The notes: generated from the sequence alone by a model not told the origin. A stretch of 64,000 bases of DNA from Hyphomicrobium_A sp964622715 (GCA_964622715.1 CAZURR010000001.1:1-64000); one strand, 5' to 3'. Positions 34,948-44,897 are shown, numbered from the stretch's first letter. Numbers and translations are program-made.

Positions 34948-35946
34948 ATGAGCACAGTCATAGAGACCCATGCTGATATTGTGCCCCGTCTTGAGGCGGC
35001 GGCCGAGCGCGTGCAACGGGCGCACAAAGCGGCAGCCTCCGTTATCTTCGGCCAAGATCTCGTAATCGAGCGTTCGCTCGTGACGATCCTCTCGGGCGGC
35101 CATGCCCTTCTGATCGGCGTGCCGGGCCTGGCTAAGACGCTCCTCGTTGAGACACTCGGCTCGGTGTTAGGTCTCGATGCCAAACGTATCCAGTTTACGC
35201 CCGATCTCATGCCCTCCGACATCATTGGGTCGGAAGTCTTAGAGGATGCGCCTGGTGAACGCCGCTCCTTCCGCTTCATCAAGGGCCCGATCTTCACCCA
35301 GCTGTTGATGGCCGACGAGATCAACCGCGCCTCACCAAAAACCCAGTCCGCGCTTTTGCAGGCAATGCAAGAGCATCACGTGACCGTAGCCGGCGCCCGC
35401 CACGACGTGCCTGCACCCTTCCACGTTCTTGCAACACAGAATCCCTTGGAACAGGAAGGTACATACCCATTGCCAGAGGCGCAGCTCGACCGCTTCTTGT
35501 TGCAGATCGACGTGAGTTACCCCGACCTCAGTGCCGAGCGGCGCATGTTGTTCGCCACGACCGGCACCGACGAACGCCGGCTAGACACGATCCTCACGGC
35601 CACCGAATTGATGTCCATTCAGCGGCTCGTGCGTCAAATCCCGGTGCCAGACAAAGTCGTCGACGCCATCTTGAGGCTCGTGCGCTCCGCACGACCCGGT
35701 ACTGGCGCCAGCGAGGAAACCGATCGCCTCGTCGCTTGGGGGCCTGGCCCCCGTGCCAGCCAGGCGCTAATGCTAGCCGTGCGTGCCAAAGCGCTTATCG
35801 ACGGGCGCCTTGCGCCTTCGGTTGAGGACGTCCTCGCACTTGCTGAATCCGTACTCAAACACCGCATGGCATTGACGTTTGCTGCGCGTGCCGAAGGGCA
35901 GAGCCTGGATGCTGTAATCTCCCGGCTCGTAGCAGCGGTGGAGTAA
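34948..35946 (+). CDS. MoxR family AAA+ ATPase
   Basis: A 332-residue AAA+ ATPase. Walker A GVPGLAKT is at residues 57-64; the Walker B and sensor region reads LLMADEINRASPKTQSALLQ; sensor 1 is in VLATQNPLEQEGTYPLPEAQ, the MoxR hallmark. The ATG at 34948 gives the normal length; in-frame sequence from 34858 would add 30 residues. MoxR proteins act as chaperones with VWA-domain partners, and the next three genes encode such partners. The DUF58 gene starts 3 bases after the stop. Confidence 0.93.
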   Translation: MSTVIETHADIVPRLEAAAERVQRAHKAAASVIFGQDLVIERSLVTILSGGHALLIGVPGLAKTLLVETLGSVLGLDAKRIQFTPDLMPSDIIGSEVLEDAPGERRSFRFIKGPIFTQLLMADEINRASPKTQSALLQAMQEHHVTVAGARHDVPAPFHVLATQNPLEQEGTYPLPEAQLDRFLLQIDVSYPDLSAERRMLFATTGTDERRLDTILTATELMSIQRLVRQIPVPDKVVDAILRLVRSARPGTGASEETDRLVAWGPGPRASQALMLAVRAKALIDGRLAPSVEDVLALAESVLKHRMALTFAARAEGQSLDAVISRLVAAVE

Positions 35947-35949
35947 GGA

Positions 35950-36930
35950 ATGGGGAACGCCTCCGGGCAGGCCCGTCAGGATCTCCCCCGGCGCGCCGGG
36001 GTCCTGACTCTCGAACGCGAAGCACACGGTCTTGCCGACCGGCTGCCAGACATCCTTATCGACGCCAAGCGCATCGCGCAGACGGTCGCACACGGGATTC
36101 ATGGCAGACGACGCGCCGGGCCGGGCGAGACATTTTGGCAATTTCGCCAATTCCAATCGAGCGACACCGCCCAGCTGATCGACTGGCGGCGTTCGGCAAG
36201 CTCCGACCACCTTTATGTGCGCGAGCGCGAGTGGGAGGCGGCGCATACGGTTTGGCTATGGCCCAATTTGTCGCCATCCATGGAGTTCCAAAGCCATCTC
36301 GCCGACGTGACCAAGCGCGACCGCGCCATCGTGCTCACATTTGCTGCGGCCGAACTCCTGGTTCGCGGTGGCGAGCGCGTGGCCTTTCTAGGTCTGACAC
36401 AGCCGACGGCCAGCCGTAGGGCGTCCACACGCATTGCCGAGGCCATCGCCACGCAAGCTGCCACGCCGGTACTCACATCGAGTCAACCACCCAAAGCCCG
36501 GCTAACGCGGTTCTCGGGCACTATTTTATTCAGCGACTTCCTCGATCCCATCGAGAAAACACGAGCGCACGTTGAAGCGCTGGCAGCTGAAGGTACAGCC
36601 GGCCACCTCGTGCAGGTTCTCGATCCCGCGGAAGAAACGCTTCCCTATGAGGGCCGCACCGAATTCTTGAGCCCATCAGGCGGGGAGCGTTGGGTTGCCG
36701 ACCGCGTGCAGAGCCTGCGTGGTCAATACAAAGAGCGCTTCGAAGCGCATCGTGCCGAGCTTGAGGAGCTTGCCAAACGTCTTGGCTGGTCGTTCCTTTT
36801 GCACCACACGGACCGGCCGGCGTCGGAGCCGCTGCTCACTCTCATCATGCGGCTCGAAGGCGGGCACGGCCACTATCGCTGGCAAGACCAACCAAGCGTC
36901 TTGACACCTGCATCTGAGGCAAGCCCATGA
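35950..36930 (+). CDS. DUF58 domain protein (MoxR-associated)
   Basis: A 326-residue protein with the DUF58 core: GIHGRRRAGPGETFWQFRQF, SDTAQLIDWRRSASSDHLYV and REREWEAAHTVWLW, the conserved RxYxxxD/E-type region. The following part resembles a degenerate VWA fold (GTILFSDFLDPIEKTRAHVE). No membrane helices are visible, unlike many DUF58 proteins. The ATG at 35950 has TAAGGA just before it and the end overlaps the next gene (ATGA), so translation is coupled. Confidence 0.88.
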   Translation: MGNASGQARQDLPRRAGVLTLEREAHGLADRLPDILIDAKRIAQTVAHGIHGRRRAGPGETFWQFRQFQSSDTAQLIDWRRSASSDHLYVREREWEAAHTVWLWPNLSPSMEFQSHLADVTKRDRAIVLTFAAAELLVRGGERVAFLGLTQPTASRRASTRIAEAIATQAATPVLTSSQPPKARLTRFSGTILFSDFLDPIEKTRAHVEALAAEGTAGHLVQVLDPAEETLPYEGRTEFLSPSGGERWVADRVQSLRGQYKERFEAHRAELEELAKRLGWSFLLHHTDRPASEPLLTLIMRLEGGHGHYRWQDQPSVLTPASEASP

Positions 36931-39839
36931 GTTTTGGCGCGCTAGCCTTCCTCAGTCCCTGGCTTCTGGGCGCCCTTGTAACGCTGCCTGTCATCTATTG
37001 GCTGCTGCGCACAGTACCGCCGCGGCCGCGCCAACTCACATTCCCGCCGACGCGCATTCTCGTCGGTATCGAAAACCAGGAAAAGACCCCGGCAAAGTCA
37101 CCCTGGTGGCTAACTCTGATCCGCCTGCTCGCCGCCGCGCTCATCATTTTCGCACTCGCTGAACCTGTATTGAATCCATCGCGCAAGGCAACGCTCGAAG
37201 GCTCAGGCCCGGTGGCGATCGTCGTCGACAACGGCTGGGCGTCAGCTTCGCACTGGACCGAGCGTACTCGCATGATCGAACGCACGATTGGCGACGCCGA
37301 AGCTTTGGGCCGTCCGGTCGTGATCCTTCCCACCGCCAGTACAGCCAAGACGACAACAGCGAACATCGAAGCGCCCAGTGATGCGCGTTCCAGCGCCGCC
37401 GCCATTGAGCCGCAGCCCTTCGCACCGGACCGCTCCACAGCCGTCTCCGCGCTTGAAACTACGCTTAAGAACTCAACCGATACAGGCGCAAGCATCGTAT
37501 GGCTCAGCGACGGTATCGACCATGACGGCAAGGCAAGTGAGATCATCGAACGCCTGCAGCGAATGGCAGAAGGCGGCACCTTCGCCATTGTGGAGGGTCA
37601 GCGCGGCAGCCAGGCTATCGGCCTCTCCGCCGGCATCGGCCAGAGCAGCAAACTCAACGCCAAAATTAAGCGGGCTGAAGGTGGTCTACGCGAGGGCTTC
37701 ATTCATGCCTATTCCATGCGTGGCCAGCGGCTCGGTGAGACTCCGTTCCGCCTCGGCGTTGGCGAGAGTTCCGCAACCGTGCCCCTCGATCTGCCGCTCG
37801 AGCTGCGCAATCAGGTTGCCCGCGTCGAAATTGCCGGCGAGCGCTCAGCTGGCGCGGTGAGCCTTTTAGACGCACGTTCGCAATGGCAGCGCGTCGCACT
37901 CATCTCCGGTGAAGCTCGCGAGGAAGCGCAGCCCCTGCTGGCCCCTCTCTACTATATCGACAAGGCCCTTCGGCCCTTTGCCGAGATCGTTGAGCCCAAG
38001 GGTTCCAATCTCGCCGCCGGAATCCGCGACGCATTTTCACAGAATGCAACGGTCCTCATGCTGGCTGACATCGGCACGTTGTCAGGCGACGTCAAACAAC
38101 GGGTCGATGATTGGGTCAAACGCGGCGGCGTGCTCGTGCGCTTTGCTGGGCCACGGCTGGAGAACGGCGGCGACGAATTGCTGCCCGCACCGCTGCGCAT
38201 TGGCGGGCGTACTTTGGGCGGCGCACTGTCCTGGTCCACGCCGCAACCGCTGGCGGCCTTCGAGGAGACAAGCCTATTTGCTGGCCTTGATGTTCCCGCC
38301 GAGGTGACCGTCAATCGCCAAGTTCTCTCTGATCCTGCACAGCTTGGCCCCGATACCATGGTGTGGGCGCGCCTGAAGGATGGGACACCGCTGGTCACGG
38401 CGCAGAAGCGCGGCGACGGACAAATCGTGCTGTTCCACGTGACCGCCAACTCGAACTGGTCGAACCTACCGCTCTCAGGGCTCTTCGTTGATATGCTACG
38501 CCGTATCGCAACACTCCGCGGCACGGCAGTGGCCAGCGGCGAGGCTACGGTCGCGGACGCTGGCGACTCAAGCAAAGCACCTGACTCGCCCGCCGTTCTA
38601 ACGCCCTTGCAAACACTTGATGGTTTTGGCGTGTTGAAATCTCCGCCGCCGACAGCACAGCCGATTCCGGCGAGCAAGGCCAACAACATGATCCCGAGCC
38701 TCGATCATCCGCCCGGGTACTACGGTGCGGGCAGCTCGCCGCGCGCCATAAATGTATTGGGGCCCAAGAGCACGCTGGAACCGCTGCCATCTCTGCCGGC
38801 ACAAACGCAGCGCTTGAGCTACCAAAGTGAAGGCGCGAAGCCGCTCAAGTCGTGGTTGTTGCTTGCAGCTCTCGCCCTGCTATTCCTCGACATCATGGCC
38901 GTCATCTTCCTGCAGCGCGGCGGTCTGCGTCTGGGTCGACCCACACCGCGGGCACCAGCAGCGACAGTTTTTGTCATCGCAATCACAGGACTGGCGGTTG
39001 CAGTCGCAATGGCCTCGCCGCTGCACGCACAAACTTTCCGCGGAACAACGCCACAGCCTGTCATGCCGGAAAACGTCTCGCCCGAAGATACCCGCGCCAT
39101 GGAGGCCACCAGCAAGGTCACACTTGGTTATGTTCTCACCGGCGACCGCGAGGCCGACGAGATTAGCCGGCTTGGGCTTGAAGGCTTGGGGCGCGTACTT
39201 GCTGTACGAACCGCTATCGAGCCGGGCGACCCGATGGGCGTCAACATTTTGAACGACGAGATCACCTTCTACCCTATTCTGTACTGGCCAGTGTTGGAGA
39301 ACGCCGAAGCGCTGCCCGATCCGGTGCTCGCCAAGATCGACGCCTTCATGAAGCAAGGCGGACTCATTATCTTCGACACGCGCGACTACGGCCAAGGCCT
39401 TCCCGCCGGCGGGCCCATCTCCGGAGCGGGCGGCAAAGCATTGCAACGCATCTTGGGCCGGCTCGACGTGCCGCGCCTGGAGCCTGTGCCGGAAAACCAC
39501 GTACTCACCAAAGCGTTTTATCTGTTGCGCACCTTTCCAGGCCGCTGGGATGGCGGGCAGCTTTGGGTCGAGGCGCGCAGTGACAATCCAACACAGGACC
39601 GGCGCCGAGCGCGCGTGTCTGATGACGTCACCTCCATCATCATCACGCCCAACGATCTTGCCTCGGCATGGGCGCTCGATGAGCGGGGCCGTCCGCTCTA
39701 TCCCACCGTCGGTGGTGGAGAAAACCAGCGCGAGATGTCATTCCGCACGGGTATCAACATCGTGATGCACGCGTTGACGGGAAACTACAAAGCCGACCAG
39801 GTCCACATACCAGCGCTGCTGGAGCGTTTGGGCCAATGA
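36927..39839 (+). CDS. BatA-like N-terminal and DUF4159 domain membrane protein
   Basis: A 970-residue protein. Residues 1-85 are the BatA-type N-terminus with two membrane helices (FLSPWLLGALVTLPVIYWLL and LIRLLAAALIIFALAEPVL). A VWA-like part follows (PVAIVVDNGWASASHWTERT, SIVWLSDGIDHDG), then a large middle region, two helices near residues 640-700 and a C-terminal DUF4159 domain (TLGYVLTGDREADEISRLGL, GGLIIFDTRDYGQG, FYLLRTFPGRWDGGQLWVE). DUF4159 has a glutamine-amidotransferase-like fold without known enzyme activity. It probably acts at the inner membrane with MoxR. Confidence 0.88.
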   Translation: MSFGALAFLSPWLLGALVTLPVIYWLLRTVPPRPRQLTFPPTRILVGIENQEKTPAKSPWWLTLIRLLAAALIIFALAEPVLNPSRKATLEGSGPVAIVVDNGWASASHWTERTRMIERTIGDAEALGRPVVILPTASTAKTTTANIEAPSDARSSAAAIEPQPFAPDRSTAVSALETTLKNSTDTGASIVWLSDGIDHDGKASEIIERLQRMAEGGTFAIVEGQRGSQAIGLSAGIGQSSKLNAKIKRAEGGLREGFIHAYSMRGQRLGETPFRLGVGESSATVPLDLPLELRNQVARVEIAGERSAGAVSLLDARSQWQRVALISGEAREEAQPLLAPLYYIDKALRPFAEIVEPKGSNLAAGIRDAFSQNATVLMLADIGTLSGDVKQRVDDWVKRGGVLVRFAGPRLENGGDELLPAPLRIGGRTLGGALSWSTPQPLAAFEETSLFAGLDVPAEVTVNRQVLSDPAQLGPDTMVWARLKDGTPLVTAQKRGDGQIVLFHVTANSNWSNLPLSGLFVDMLRRIATLRGTAVASGEATVADAGDSSKAPDSPAVLTPLQTLDGFGVLKSPPPTAQPIPASKANNMIPSLDHPPGYYGAGSSPRAINVLGPKSTLEPLPSLPAQTQRLSYQSEGAKPLKSWLLLAALALLFLDIMAVIFLQRGGLRLGRPTPRAPAATVFVIAITGLAVAVAMASPLHAQTFRGTTPQPVMPENVSPEDTRAMEATSKVTLGYVLTGDREADEISRLGLEGLGRVLAVRTAIEPGDPMGVNILNDEITFYPILYWPVLENAEALPDPVLAKIDAFMKQGGLIIFDTRDYGQGLPAGGPISGAGGKALQRILGRLDVPRLEPVPENHVLTKAFYLLRTFPGRWDGGQLWVEARSDNPTQDRRRARVSDDVTSIIITPNDLASAWALDERGRPLYPTVGGGENQREMSFRTGINIVMHALTGNYKADQVHIPALLERLGQ

Positions 39840-39849
39840 GGTTTCGTTT

Positions 39850-41961
39850 ATGAGTTGGTCGATCGACTTTGCGCCCATGCTGCCCGCCCCGGTCTTTTGG
39901 GTCGCGGGTGCCATTGCGCTTGCGCTTGTCGGCTACCTTCTCTTCCGCGGCACGCGCGGTGCGCTTCTGCGCACCGCAGCCCTTGCCGCTCTGATCGCCG
40001 CTCTTGCAAATCCGACGCTGCGCCAAGAGGAGCGTGAAGGCCTCTCCAACGTGGCCATCGTGATCGTCGATGAGAGCGCCAGCCAGACGCTGGGCCAGCG
40101 CCCCCAACAAACGGCCGCCGTCAAGGCCGAGCTCGAGGAAAAGCTCGCCAAGGTTCCAAACCTCAACGCTAAATGGGTTTCGGCATCAGCGCCGAGTGAT
40201 ACGTCGTCGCCAGGCACACACCTTTTTGCCGACCTCAACCGTGCGCTTGCCAACACACCGCCTGACCGGCTCGCCGGTGTCATCATGCTCACAGACGGCG
40301 AGGTGCACGATGTTCCCAAGTCTGCCGCCGCGCTTGGCTTCGATGCCCCTGTTCACGCTCTGCTGACCGGCGCACCCGACGAATTCGACCGCCGCATCGA
40401 AGTCTTGAAGGCGCCGCGTTACGGCATCGTAGGTCAGTCGCGCGATATCGAGGTCGCCGTTCGTGAAGCAGGCGCCAGCAGCAATGCTCCCGAGATCGTC
40501 ACCCTCAAGGTGCGTCGTGAGGGGCGCACCGATGAGCGCATCACAACGTCAATCGACACGCCCGTGAAGATCGAAATGCCATTCCCGCATGCGGGACAAA
40601 ACATCCTCGAAGTTGAGCTCGACCCCACACCGGGTGAGCTAACGCCGTCTAACAACCGCGCGGTGCTCGCCGCTGATGGCGTGCGTGAGAATTTGCGCGT
40701 GTTGCTCATCTCCGGAGAGCCGAACCCTGGTGAGCGCACTTGGCGCAACCTTCTCAAGTCCGACGCCGCCGTCGATCTGGTGCACTTTACGATTTTGCGC
40801 CCGCCTGAGAAGCACGACGGCACACCGATCAACCAACTGTCGCTCATTGCTTTTCCAACGCGCGAGCTATTCTCAGAAAAGATCAACGACTTCGATCTTA
40901 TAATCTTTGACCGCTACCAGCACCGCGGCCTGTTGCAACTGCCCTACTACGACAACATCGCGCGTTACGTGGAAGATGAAGGCGGTGCGCTCTTAGTGGC
41001 GGCCGGAGACGACTATGCAGGCAACCTCAGCCTCTTCCGGACGCCATTGTCGCCCGTGCTTCCAGCGCCACCGACCGGCCGTGTCATTGTCGAGCCGTTC
41101 AAGGCGAAACTGTCAAAGGATGGTCGTAAGCATCCCGTCACGCGAGATCTGGCTGGAGCCGGGGTCGAGGGCAGCGACCCCACATGGGGCCGCTGGTTCC
41201 GCCAGGTCGAGGTGAGCCCTGAGAACGGGCGCATCCTCATGGAGGGTGCTGGCGATCGGCCACTGCTTCTGCTCGATCGCAGGGGTGAAGGCCGGGTCGC
41301 CCTGCTCACCTCAGACCACGCGTGGCTATGGGCGCGCGGCTTTGAGGGCGGAGGCCCGCACAGCGACCTTCTACGCCGCCTCTCGCATTGGCTCATGAAG
41401 GAGCCTGACCTCGAAGAAGAGCGCCTGCTTGCGTCGGCACGGGGTCTGAAACTAACCGTTGAGCGCCGCTCGATGGAGGAAACCGTCGAGCCCGTCACAT
41501 TGTCCTCGCCCGGAGGGGAAACCTCTGAACTGAAGTTGGAACCGGCGGGTGCCGGCATCTGGCGCACCAGCGTCGATGTGAAAATCCCGGGCCTCTATAA
41601 AGTGCAATCCGGCGATTTGGCGGCGGTTGCGCATGCCGGCATCGATGATCCAATCGAAATGAGCAAAGTCACGGCAACCGAGGAGAAGCTGGAGCCTTTG
41701 ATCGACGCCACTGGCGGGGGCGCTTTCTGGACGCGTTCAACGGCTGCACAGTCCGCAGCGCAAGCAGCCGACGTCGACGTGCCGCGCATCTCCATGCTCG
41801 TCAACGCCAAGGTGCTCGCCGGGTCGGGATGGCTCGGCCTCAAGGACCGCGAAGCCTTTGTCACGCGCGGCGTAAAGCTGACACCCATGTTTACCGGCCT
41901 CTCAGCCCTTGCAGCACTTTTGTTTCTGATAGCAATGGCCTGGTGGCGCGAAGGCCGCTAG
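39850..41961 (+). CDS. Membrane protein with VWA-like and GATase-like domains (MoxR operon)
   Basis: A 703-residue protein with membrane helices at both ends: VFWVAGAIALALVGYLLF near the N-terminus and GLSALAALLFLIAMAWW at the C-terminus. Between them are a VWA-like region (NVAIVIVDESASQTLGQRPQ, AGVIMLTDGEVHDVP) and a GATase-like region (LIIFDRYQHRGLLQLPYYDN, GGALLVAAGDDYAG, VALLTSDHAWLWARG). Together with the preceding gene it forms the membrane part of the MoxR system. It starts 10 bases after that gene. No catalytic cysteine triad is evident, so the GATase fold is probably inactive. Confidence 0.85.
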   Translation: MSWSIDFAPMLPAPVFWVAGAIALALVGYLLFRGTRGALLRTAALAALIAALANPTLRQEEREGLSNVAIVIVDESASQTLGQRPQQTAAVKAELEEKLAKVPNLNAKWVSASAPSDTSSPGTHLFADLNRALANTPPDRLAGVIMLTDGEVHDVPKSAAALGFDAPVHALLTGAPDEFDRRIEVLKAPRYGIVGQSRDIEVAVREAGASSNAPEIVTLKVRREGRTDERITTSIDTPVKIEMPFPHAGQNILEVELDPTPGELTPSNNRAVLAADGVRENLRVLLISGEPNPGERTWRNLLKSDAAVDLVHFTILRPPEKHDGTPINQLSLIAFPTRELFSEKINDFDLIIFDRYQHRGLLQLPYYDNIARYVEDEGGALLVAAGDDYAGNLSLFRTPLSPVLPAPPTGRVIVEPFKAKLSKDGRKHPVTRDLAGAGVEGSDPTWGRWFRQVEVSPENGRILMEGAGDRPLLLLDRRGEGRVALLTSDHAWLWARGFEGGGPHSDLLRRLSHWLMKEPDLEEERLLASARGLKLTVERRSMEETVEPVTLSSPGGETSELKLEPAGAGIWRTSVDVKIPGLYKVQSGDLAAVAHAGIDDPIEMSKVTATEEKLEPLIDATGGGAFWTRSTAAQSAAQAADVDVPRISMLVNAKVLAGSGWLGLKDREAFVTRGVKLTPMFTGLSALAALLFLIAMAWWREGR

Positions 41962-42075
41962 CGCGCCCACAACCTATCTACAAGAAGCCCGCAAGCTCGC
42001 CTTGCCACCCCTTCGGGTGCGGTTCACACTCTGTGAGCGAAAATCGCCGTCGGGCTGCAACCGGGAGGGTTACCC

Positions 42076-42462
42076 ATGGAGACCTCACTCTTTCTTGCCA
42101 AACTGATTGGACCTGTGCTGATCGTGATCGGCCTCGGCCTGCTCGTAAAGCCGACCGACTTCCGCGAAATGGCCACTGACTTCCTTGCCAGCCGCGCCAT
42201 GATCTTTCTTGCCGGATTGCTGACGCTCGTCACCGGCCTGGCCATTGTGCTCACCCATAATGTCTGGGAGTTCAACTGGCCGGTCATAATTACGATCCTT
42301 GGCTGGCTGTCCGTCGCGGGCGGCGTGTTCCGCATTCTCTTCCCCGCTGGCGTACAGGCGATGGGCACATCCATGATGGATAAGCCCGCAATGATGACCG
42401 TGGGCGGCGCCATCCAAATCGTGCTCGGCCTTTGGCTATGCTACGCCGGCTACATGGCTTGA
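42076..42462 (+). CDS. Small four-helix membrane protein of unknown function
   Basis: A 128-residue protein with four hydrophobic segments: LIGPVLIVIGLGLLV, MIFLAGLLTLVTGLAIVL, PVIITILGWLSVAGGVFRIL and VGGAIQIVLGLWLCYAGY. Short polar loops separate them (KPTDFREMATDF). GGGAGGG before the ATG at 42076 is a strong ribosome-binding site. It resembles unnamed small membrane proteins of Rhizobiales; no function can be given. It lies between the MoxR operon and the TPP riboswitch. Confidence 0.75.
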   Translation: METSLFLAKLIGPVLIVIGLGLLVKPTDFREMATDFLASRAMIFLAGLLTLVTGLAIVLTHNVWEFNWPVIITILGWLSVAGGVFRILFPAGVQAMGTSMMDKPAMMTVGGAIQIVLGLWLCYAGYMA

Positions 42463-42500
42463 TGCTTCTCTTAGCTTTCGTCCTTGCACCTTGATCCGGG

Positions 42501-42521
42501 ACGGCGCACACTCAGCGCCGT
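42501..42521 (+). other. Hairpin directly before the TPP riboswitch
   Basis: ACGGCGC and GCGCCGT form a 7-base-pair stem with a 7-base loop (ACACTCA). No T-run follows; the stem ends where the riboswitch P1 begins. It may be a terminator-like element for the upstream gene or part of the leader fold. Confidence 0.3.
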
Positions 42522-42653
42522 TCCGAGGGGCGCCGGAGGCATCCGGCTGAGATCGCGCTCGGCCTCAAGTAGCGAAGCGATAGGCCACTTGAGAGTCAGC
42601 TTGTGCGAGCACCCTTAGGACCTGATCCGGGTCATGCCGGCGAAGGGACGGAC
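42521..42653 (+). promoter_or_regulatory. TPP riboswitch (THI element) of thiC
   Basis: The conserved parts are present in order: GAGGGGCGCC, then GGCTGAGATCG (CUGAGA motif of the pyrimidine-sensing arm), a variable stem, and GCACCCTTAGGACCTGATCC-GGGTCATGCCGGCGAAGGGA, which corresponds to the ACCCUU...GAACCUGAUCUGG...AUGCCAGCGUAGGGA consensus. TCCG at the 5' end can pair with CGGA at the 3' end to close P1. It lies about 130 bases before the thiC ATG, so thiamine pyrophosphate should reduce thiC expression, here probably at translation start. Confidence 0.93.
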
Positions 42654-42782
42654 GCTCTTTCAACTTTCCTCGTCTTTCTCGCAAACCGGCACGATCCCTC
42701 GGCCTCATATCTTTCCGGCCGAGCGCAACGTATTCCGCAATCATGCACCTGGCGTGGGATGACAGGTGCTGCAGGGGCCGTC

Positions 42783-44654
42783 ATGAACAAGGTCACGCGC
42801 AAAGCCGATCTCAATATGCCAAAGGTGACGACCGGACCGCTGCCAGCGTCCACCAAAATCTACTCCGCGCCTGACGGCCACGACGATGTCCGTGTGCCCT
42901 TCCGCGAGATCGCGCTCGATGAAAAGAGCGGCGAATCTGCCTTCCGCGTTTATGACCCATCAGGTCCCTACACCGACGCAAAAGCCACCATTGACGTGCG
43001 AGACGGGCTGCCGCGCATTCGTGACGCCTGGGTGAAAGAACGCGGCAACGTCGAGCAGTATGACTGTCGCACGATAAGGCCGGAAGACAACGGCAACGTC
43101 ACGGGCCGACACCTTGCCAGCGACTTTTCCCATAAGACCGCGCCCCATCGCGGCCTGCCCGGGACGCTGCTCACTCAGCTTGAGTATGCGCGCGCCGGCA
43201 TCGTCACCAATGAGATGATCTACGTAGCCCACCGCGAGAACATGGGCCGCAAGGCCGTGTTGGAGCGGGCGAGCATGGCGCTGGCCGATGGCGAAAGCTT
43301 TGGCGCTGCGATTCCTCCACACATCACGGCGGAATTCGTGCGCTCTGAGATTGCCCGCGGCCGCGCCATCATCCCCGCCAACATCAACCACGCCGAGTTG
43401 GAGCCGATGATCATCGGCCGCAACTTCCTGGTGAAGGTGAACGCCAACATCGGCAATTCCGCTGTCACGTCCTCTGTCGAGGAGGAGGTGGAAAAGATGG
43501 TGTGGGCCATTCGATGGGGCGCCGACACCGTCATGGACCTGTCAACGGGGCGCAACATCCACACCACACGCGAGTGGATCTTGCGCAACTCGCCTGTACC
43601 CATCGGCACCGTTCCGATCTACCAGGCACTGGAGAAATGCGACGGCGATCCCGTCAAGCTCACATGGGAAATCTACCGCGACACCCTTATTGAGCAATGC
43701 GAGCAGGGCGTGGACTATTTCACTATTCATGCCGGTGTGCGCCTGCCTTACGTGCCACTAACGGCGAACCGCGTCACCGGTATCGTGAGCAGAGGCGGTT
43801 CGATCATGGCCAAGTGGTGCTTGGCACATCACCGCGAGAGCTTCCTCTACGAACGCTTCGACGAAATTTGCGACATCATGCGCGCCTACGATGTGTCGTT
43901 CTCGCTGGGAGACGGCTTACGCCCAGGCTCCATCGCTGATGCCAACGACCGAGCGCAATTCGCCGAGCTGGAGACGCTGGGTGAGTTGACGAAGGTTGCT
44001 TGGGACAAGGGCTGCCAGGTAATGATCGAAGGGCCCGGTCACGTGCCCATGCACAAGATCAAGGTCAACGTGGACAAGCAGCTCGCTGAATGCGGCGAGG
44101 CGCCATTCTATACGCTGGGGCCGCTTACTACCGACATCGCGCCGGGTTACGATCACATCACAAGCGGAATTGGCGCCGCCATGATCGGCTGGTTCGGCAC
44201 CGCGATGCTTTGCTACGTGACGCCGAAGGAACACTTAGGGCTGCCCGACCGCAACGACGTGAAGACCGGAGTCATCACCTACAAAATCGCTGCCCACGCC
44301 GCCGATCTGGCCAAAGGCCACCCTACTGCGCAACTGCGCGATGATGCACTTTCGCGTGCGCGCTTCGACTTCCGCTGGGCCGACCAGTTCAACCTGTCGC
44401 TCGATCCCGACACGGCGCAGAGCTTCCACGACGAGACCTTGCCCAAGGAGGCGCACAAGGTCGCGCACTTCTGCTCTATGTGCGGACCGAAGTTCTGCTC
44501 CATGGAAATCACGCAGCAAGTGCGTGATTACGCCGCCAAGCTCAACGAGCAGCAGAGCGGCATGGCCGAGATGTCGGAGAAATTCCGCGAGATGGGGTCG
44601 GAGGTTTATGTGGATGCGGAGAAGGCAAAGGCCAGCGACAAGGCATCAGACTAA
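42783..44654 (+). CDS. thiC: Phosphomethylpyrimidine synthase ThiC
   Basis: A 623-residue radical-SAM enzyme that converts aminoimidazole ribotide to HMP phosphate in thiamine synthesis. The C-terminal cluster motif CSMCGPKFC (C-x2-C-x4-C) binds the [4Fe-4S]. Other landmarks are RIRDAWVKERGNVEQYDCRT, ITAEFVRSEIARGRAIIPAN, MDLSTGRNIHTTREWILRNS and IEGPGHVPMHKI. The ATG at 42783 has GGGG seven bases upstream; an ATG at 42759 is possible. Controlled by the TPP riboswitch above. No other thi genes are in view. It depends on the Fe-S machinery encoded at 1235-9226. Confidence 0.97.
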   Translation: MNKVTRKADLNMPKVTTGPLPASTKIYSAPDGHDDVRVPFREIALDEKSGESAFRVYDPSGPYTDAKATIDVRDGLPRIRDAWVKERGNVEQYDCRTIRPEDNGNVTGRHLASDFSHKTAPHRGLPGTLLTQLEYARAGIVTNEMIYVAHRENMGRKAVLERASMALADGESFGAAIPPHITAEFVRSEIARGRAIIPANINHAELEPMIIGRNFLVKVNANIGNSAVTSSVEEEVEKMVWAIRWGADTVMDLSTGRNIHTTREWILRNSPVPIGTVPIYQALEKCDGDPVKLTWEIYRDTLIEQCEQGVDYFTIHAGVRLPYVPLTANRVTGIVSRGGSIMAKWCLAHHRESFLYERFDEICDIMRAYDVSFSLGDGLRPGSIADANDRAQFAELETLGELTKVAWDKGCQVMIEGPGHVPMHKIKVNVDKQLAECGEAPFYTLGPLTTDIAPGYDHITSGIGAAMIGWFGTAMLCYVTPKEHLGLPDRNDVKTGVITYKIAAHAADLAKGHPTAQLRDDALSRARFDFRWADQFNLSLDPDTAQSFHDETLPKEAHKVAHFCSMCGPKFCSMEITQQVRDYAAKLNEQQSGMAEMSEKFREMGSEVYVDAEKAKASDKASD

Positions 44655-44897
44655 CCCCCTTTGTCATGGCCGAGCCATGCTTCGCATAGACTCAGAAAAA
44701 GAGCTGACCAAACTCAAGCGGACACTTGCGTAGATCGCGCTCTCCGGCGGGATGACGGGAGTCATGGAAGGGCCAGCATGACATAGCAGTGATGGACCCG
44801 CAACAGATGCGCGACTGCGAAGCGGCGTGCACCTATCAAAACTGTAACTTTTCACATTGCGCGAAGCATGGCAGGCTTCCTACATCTTCAACAACTG

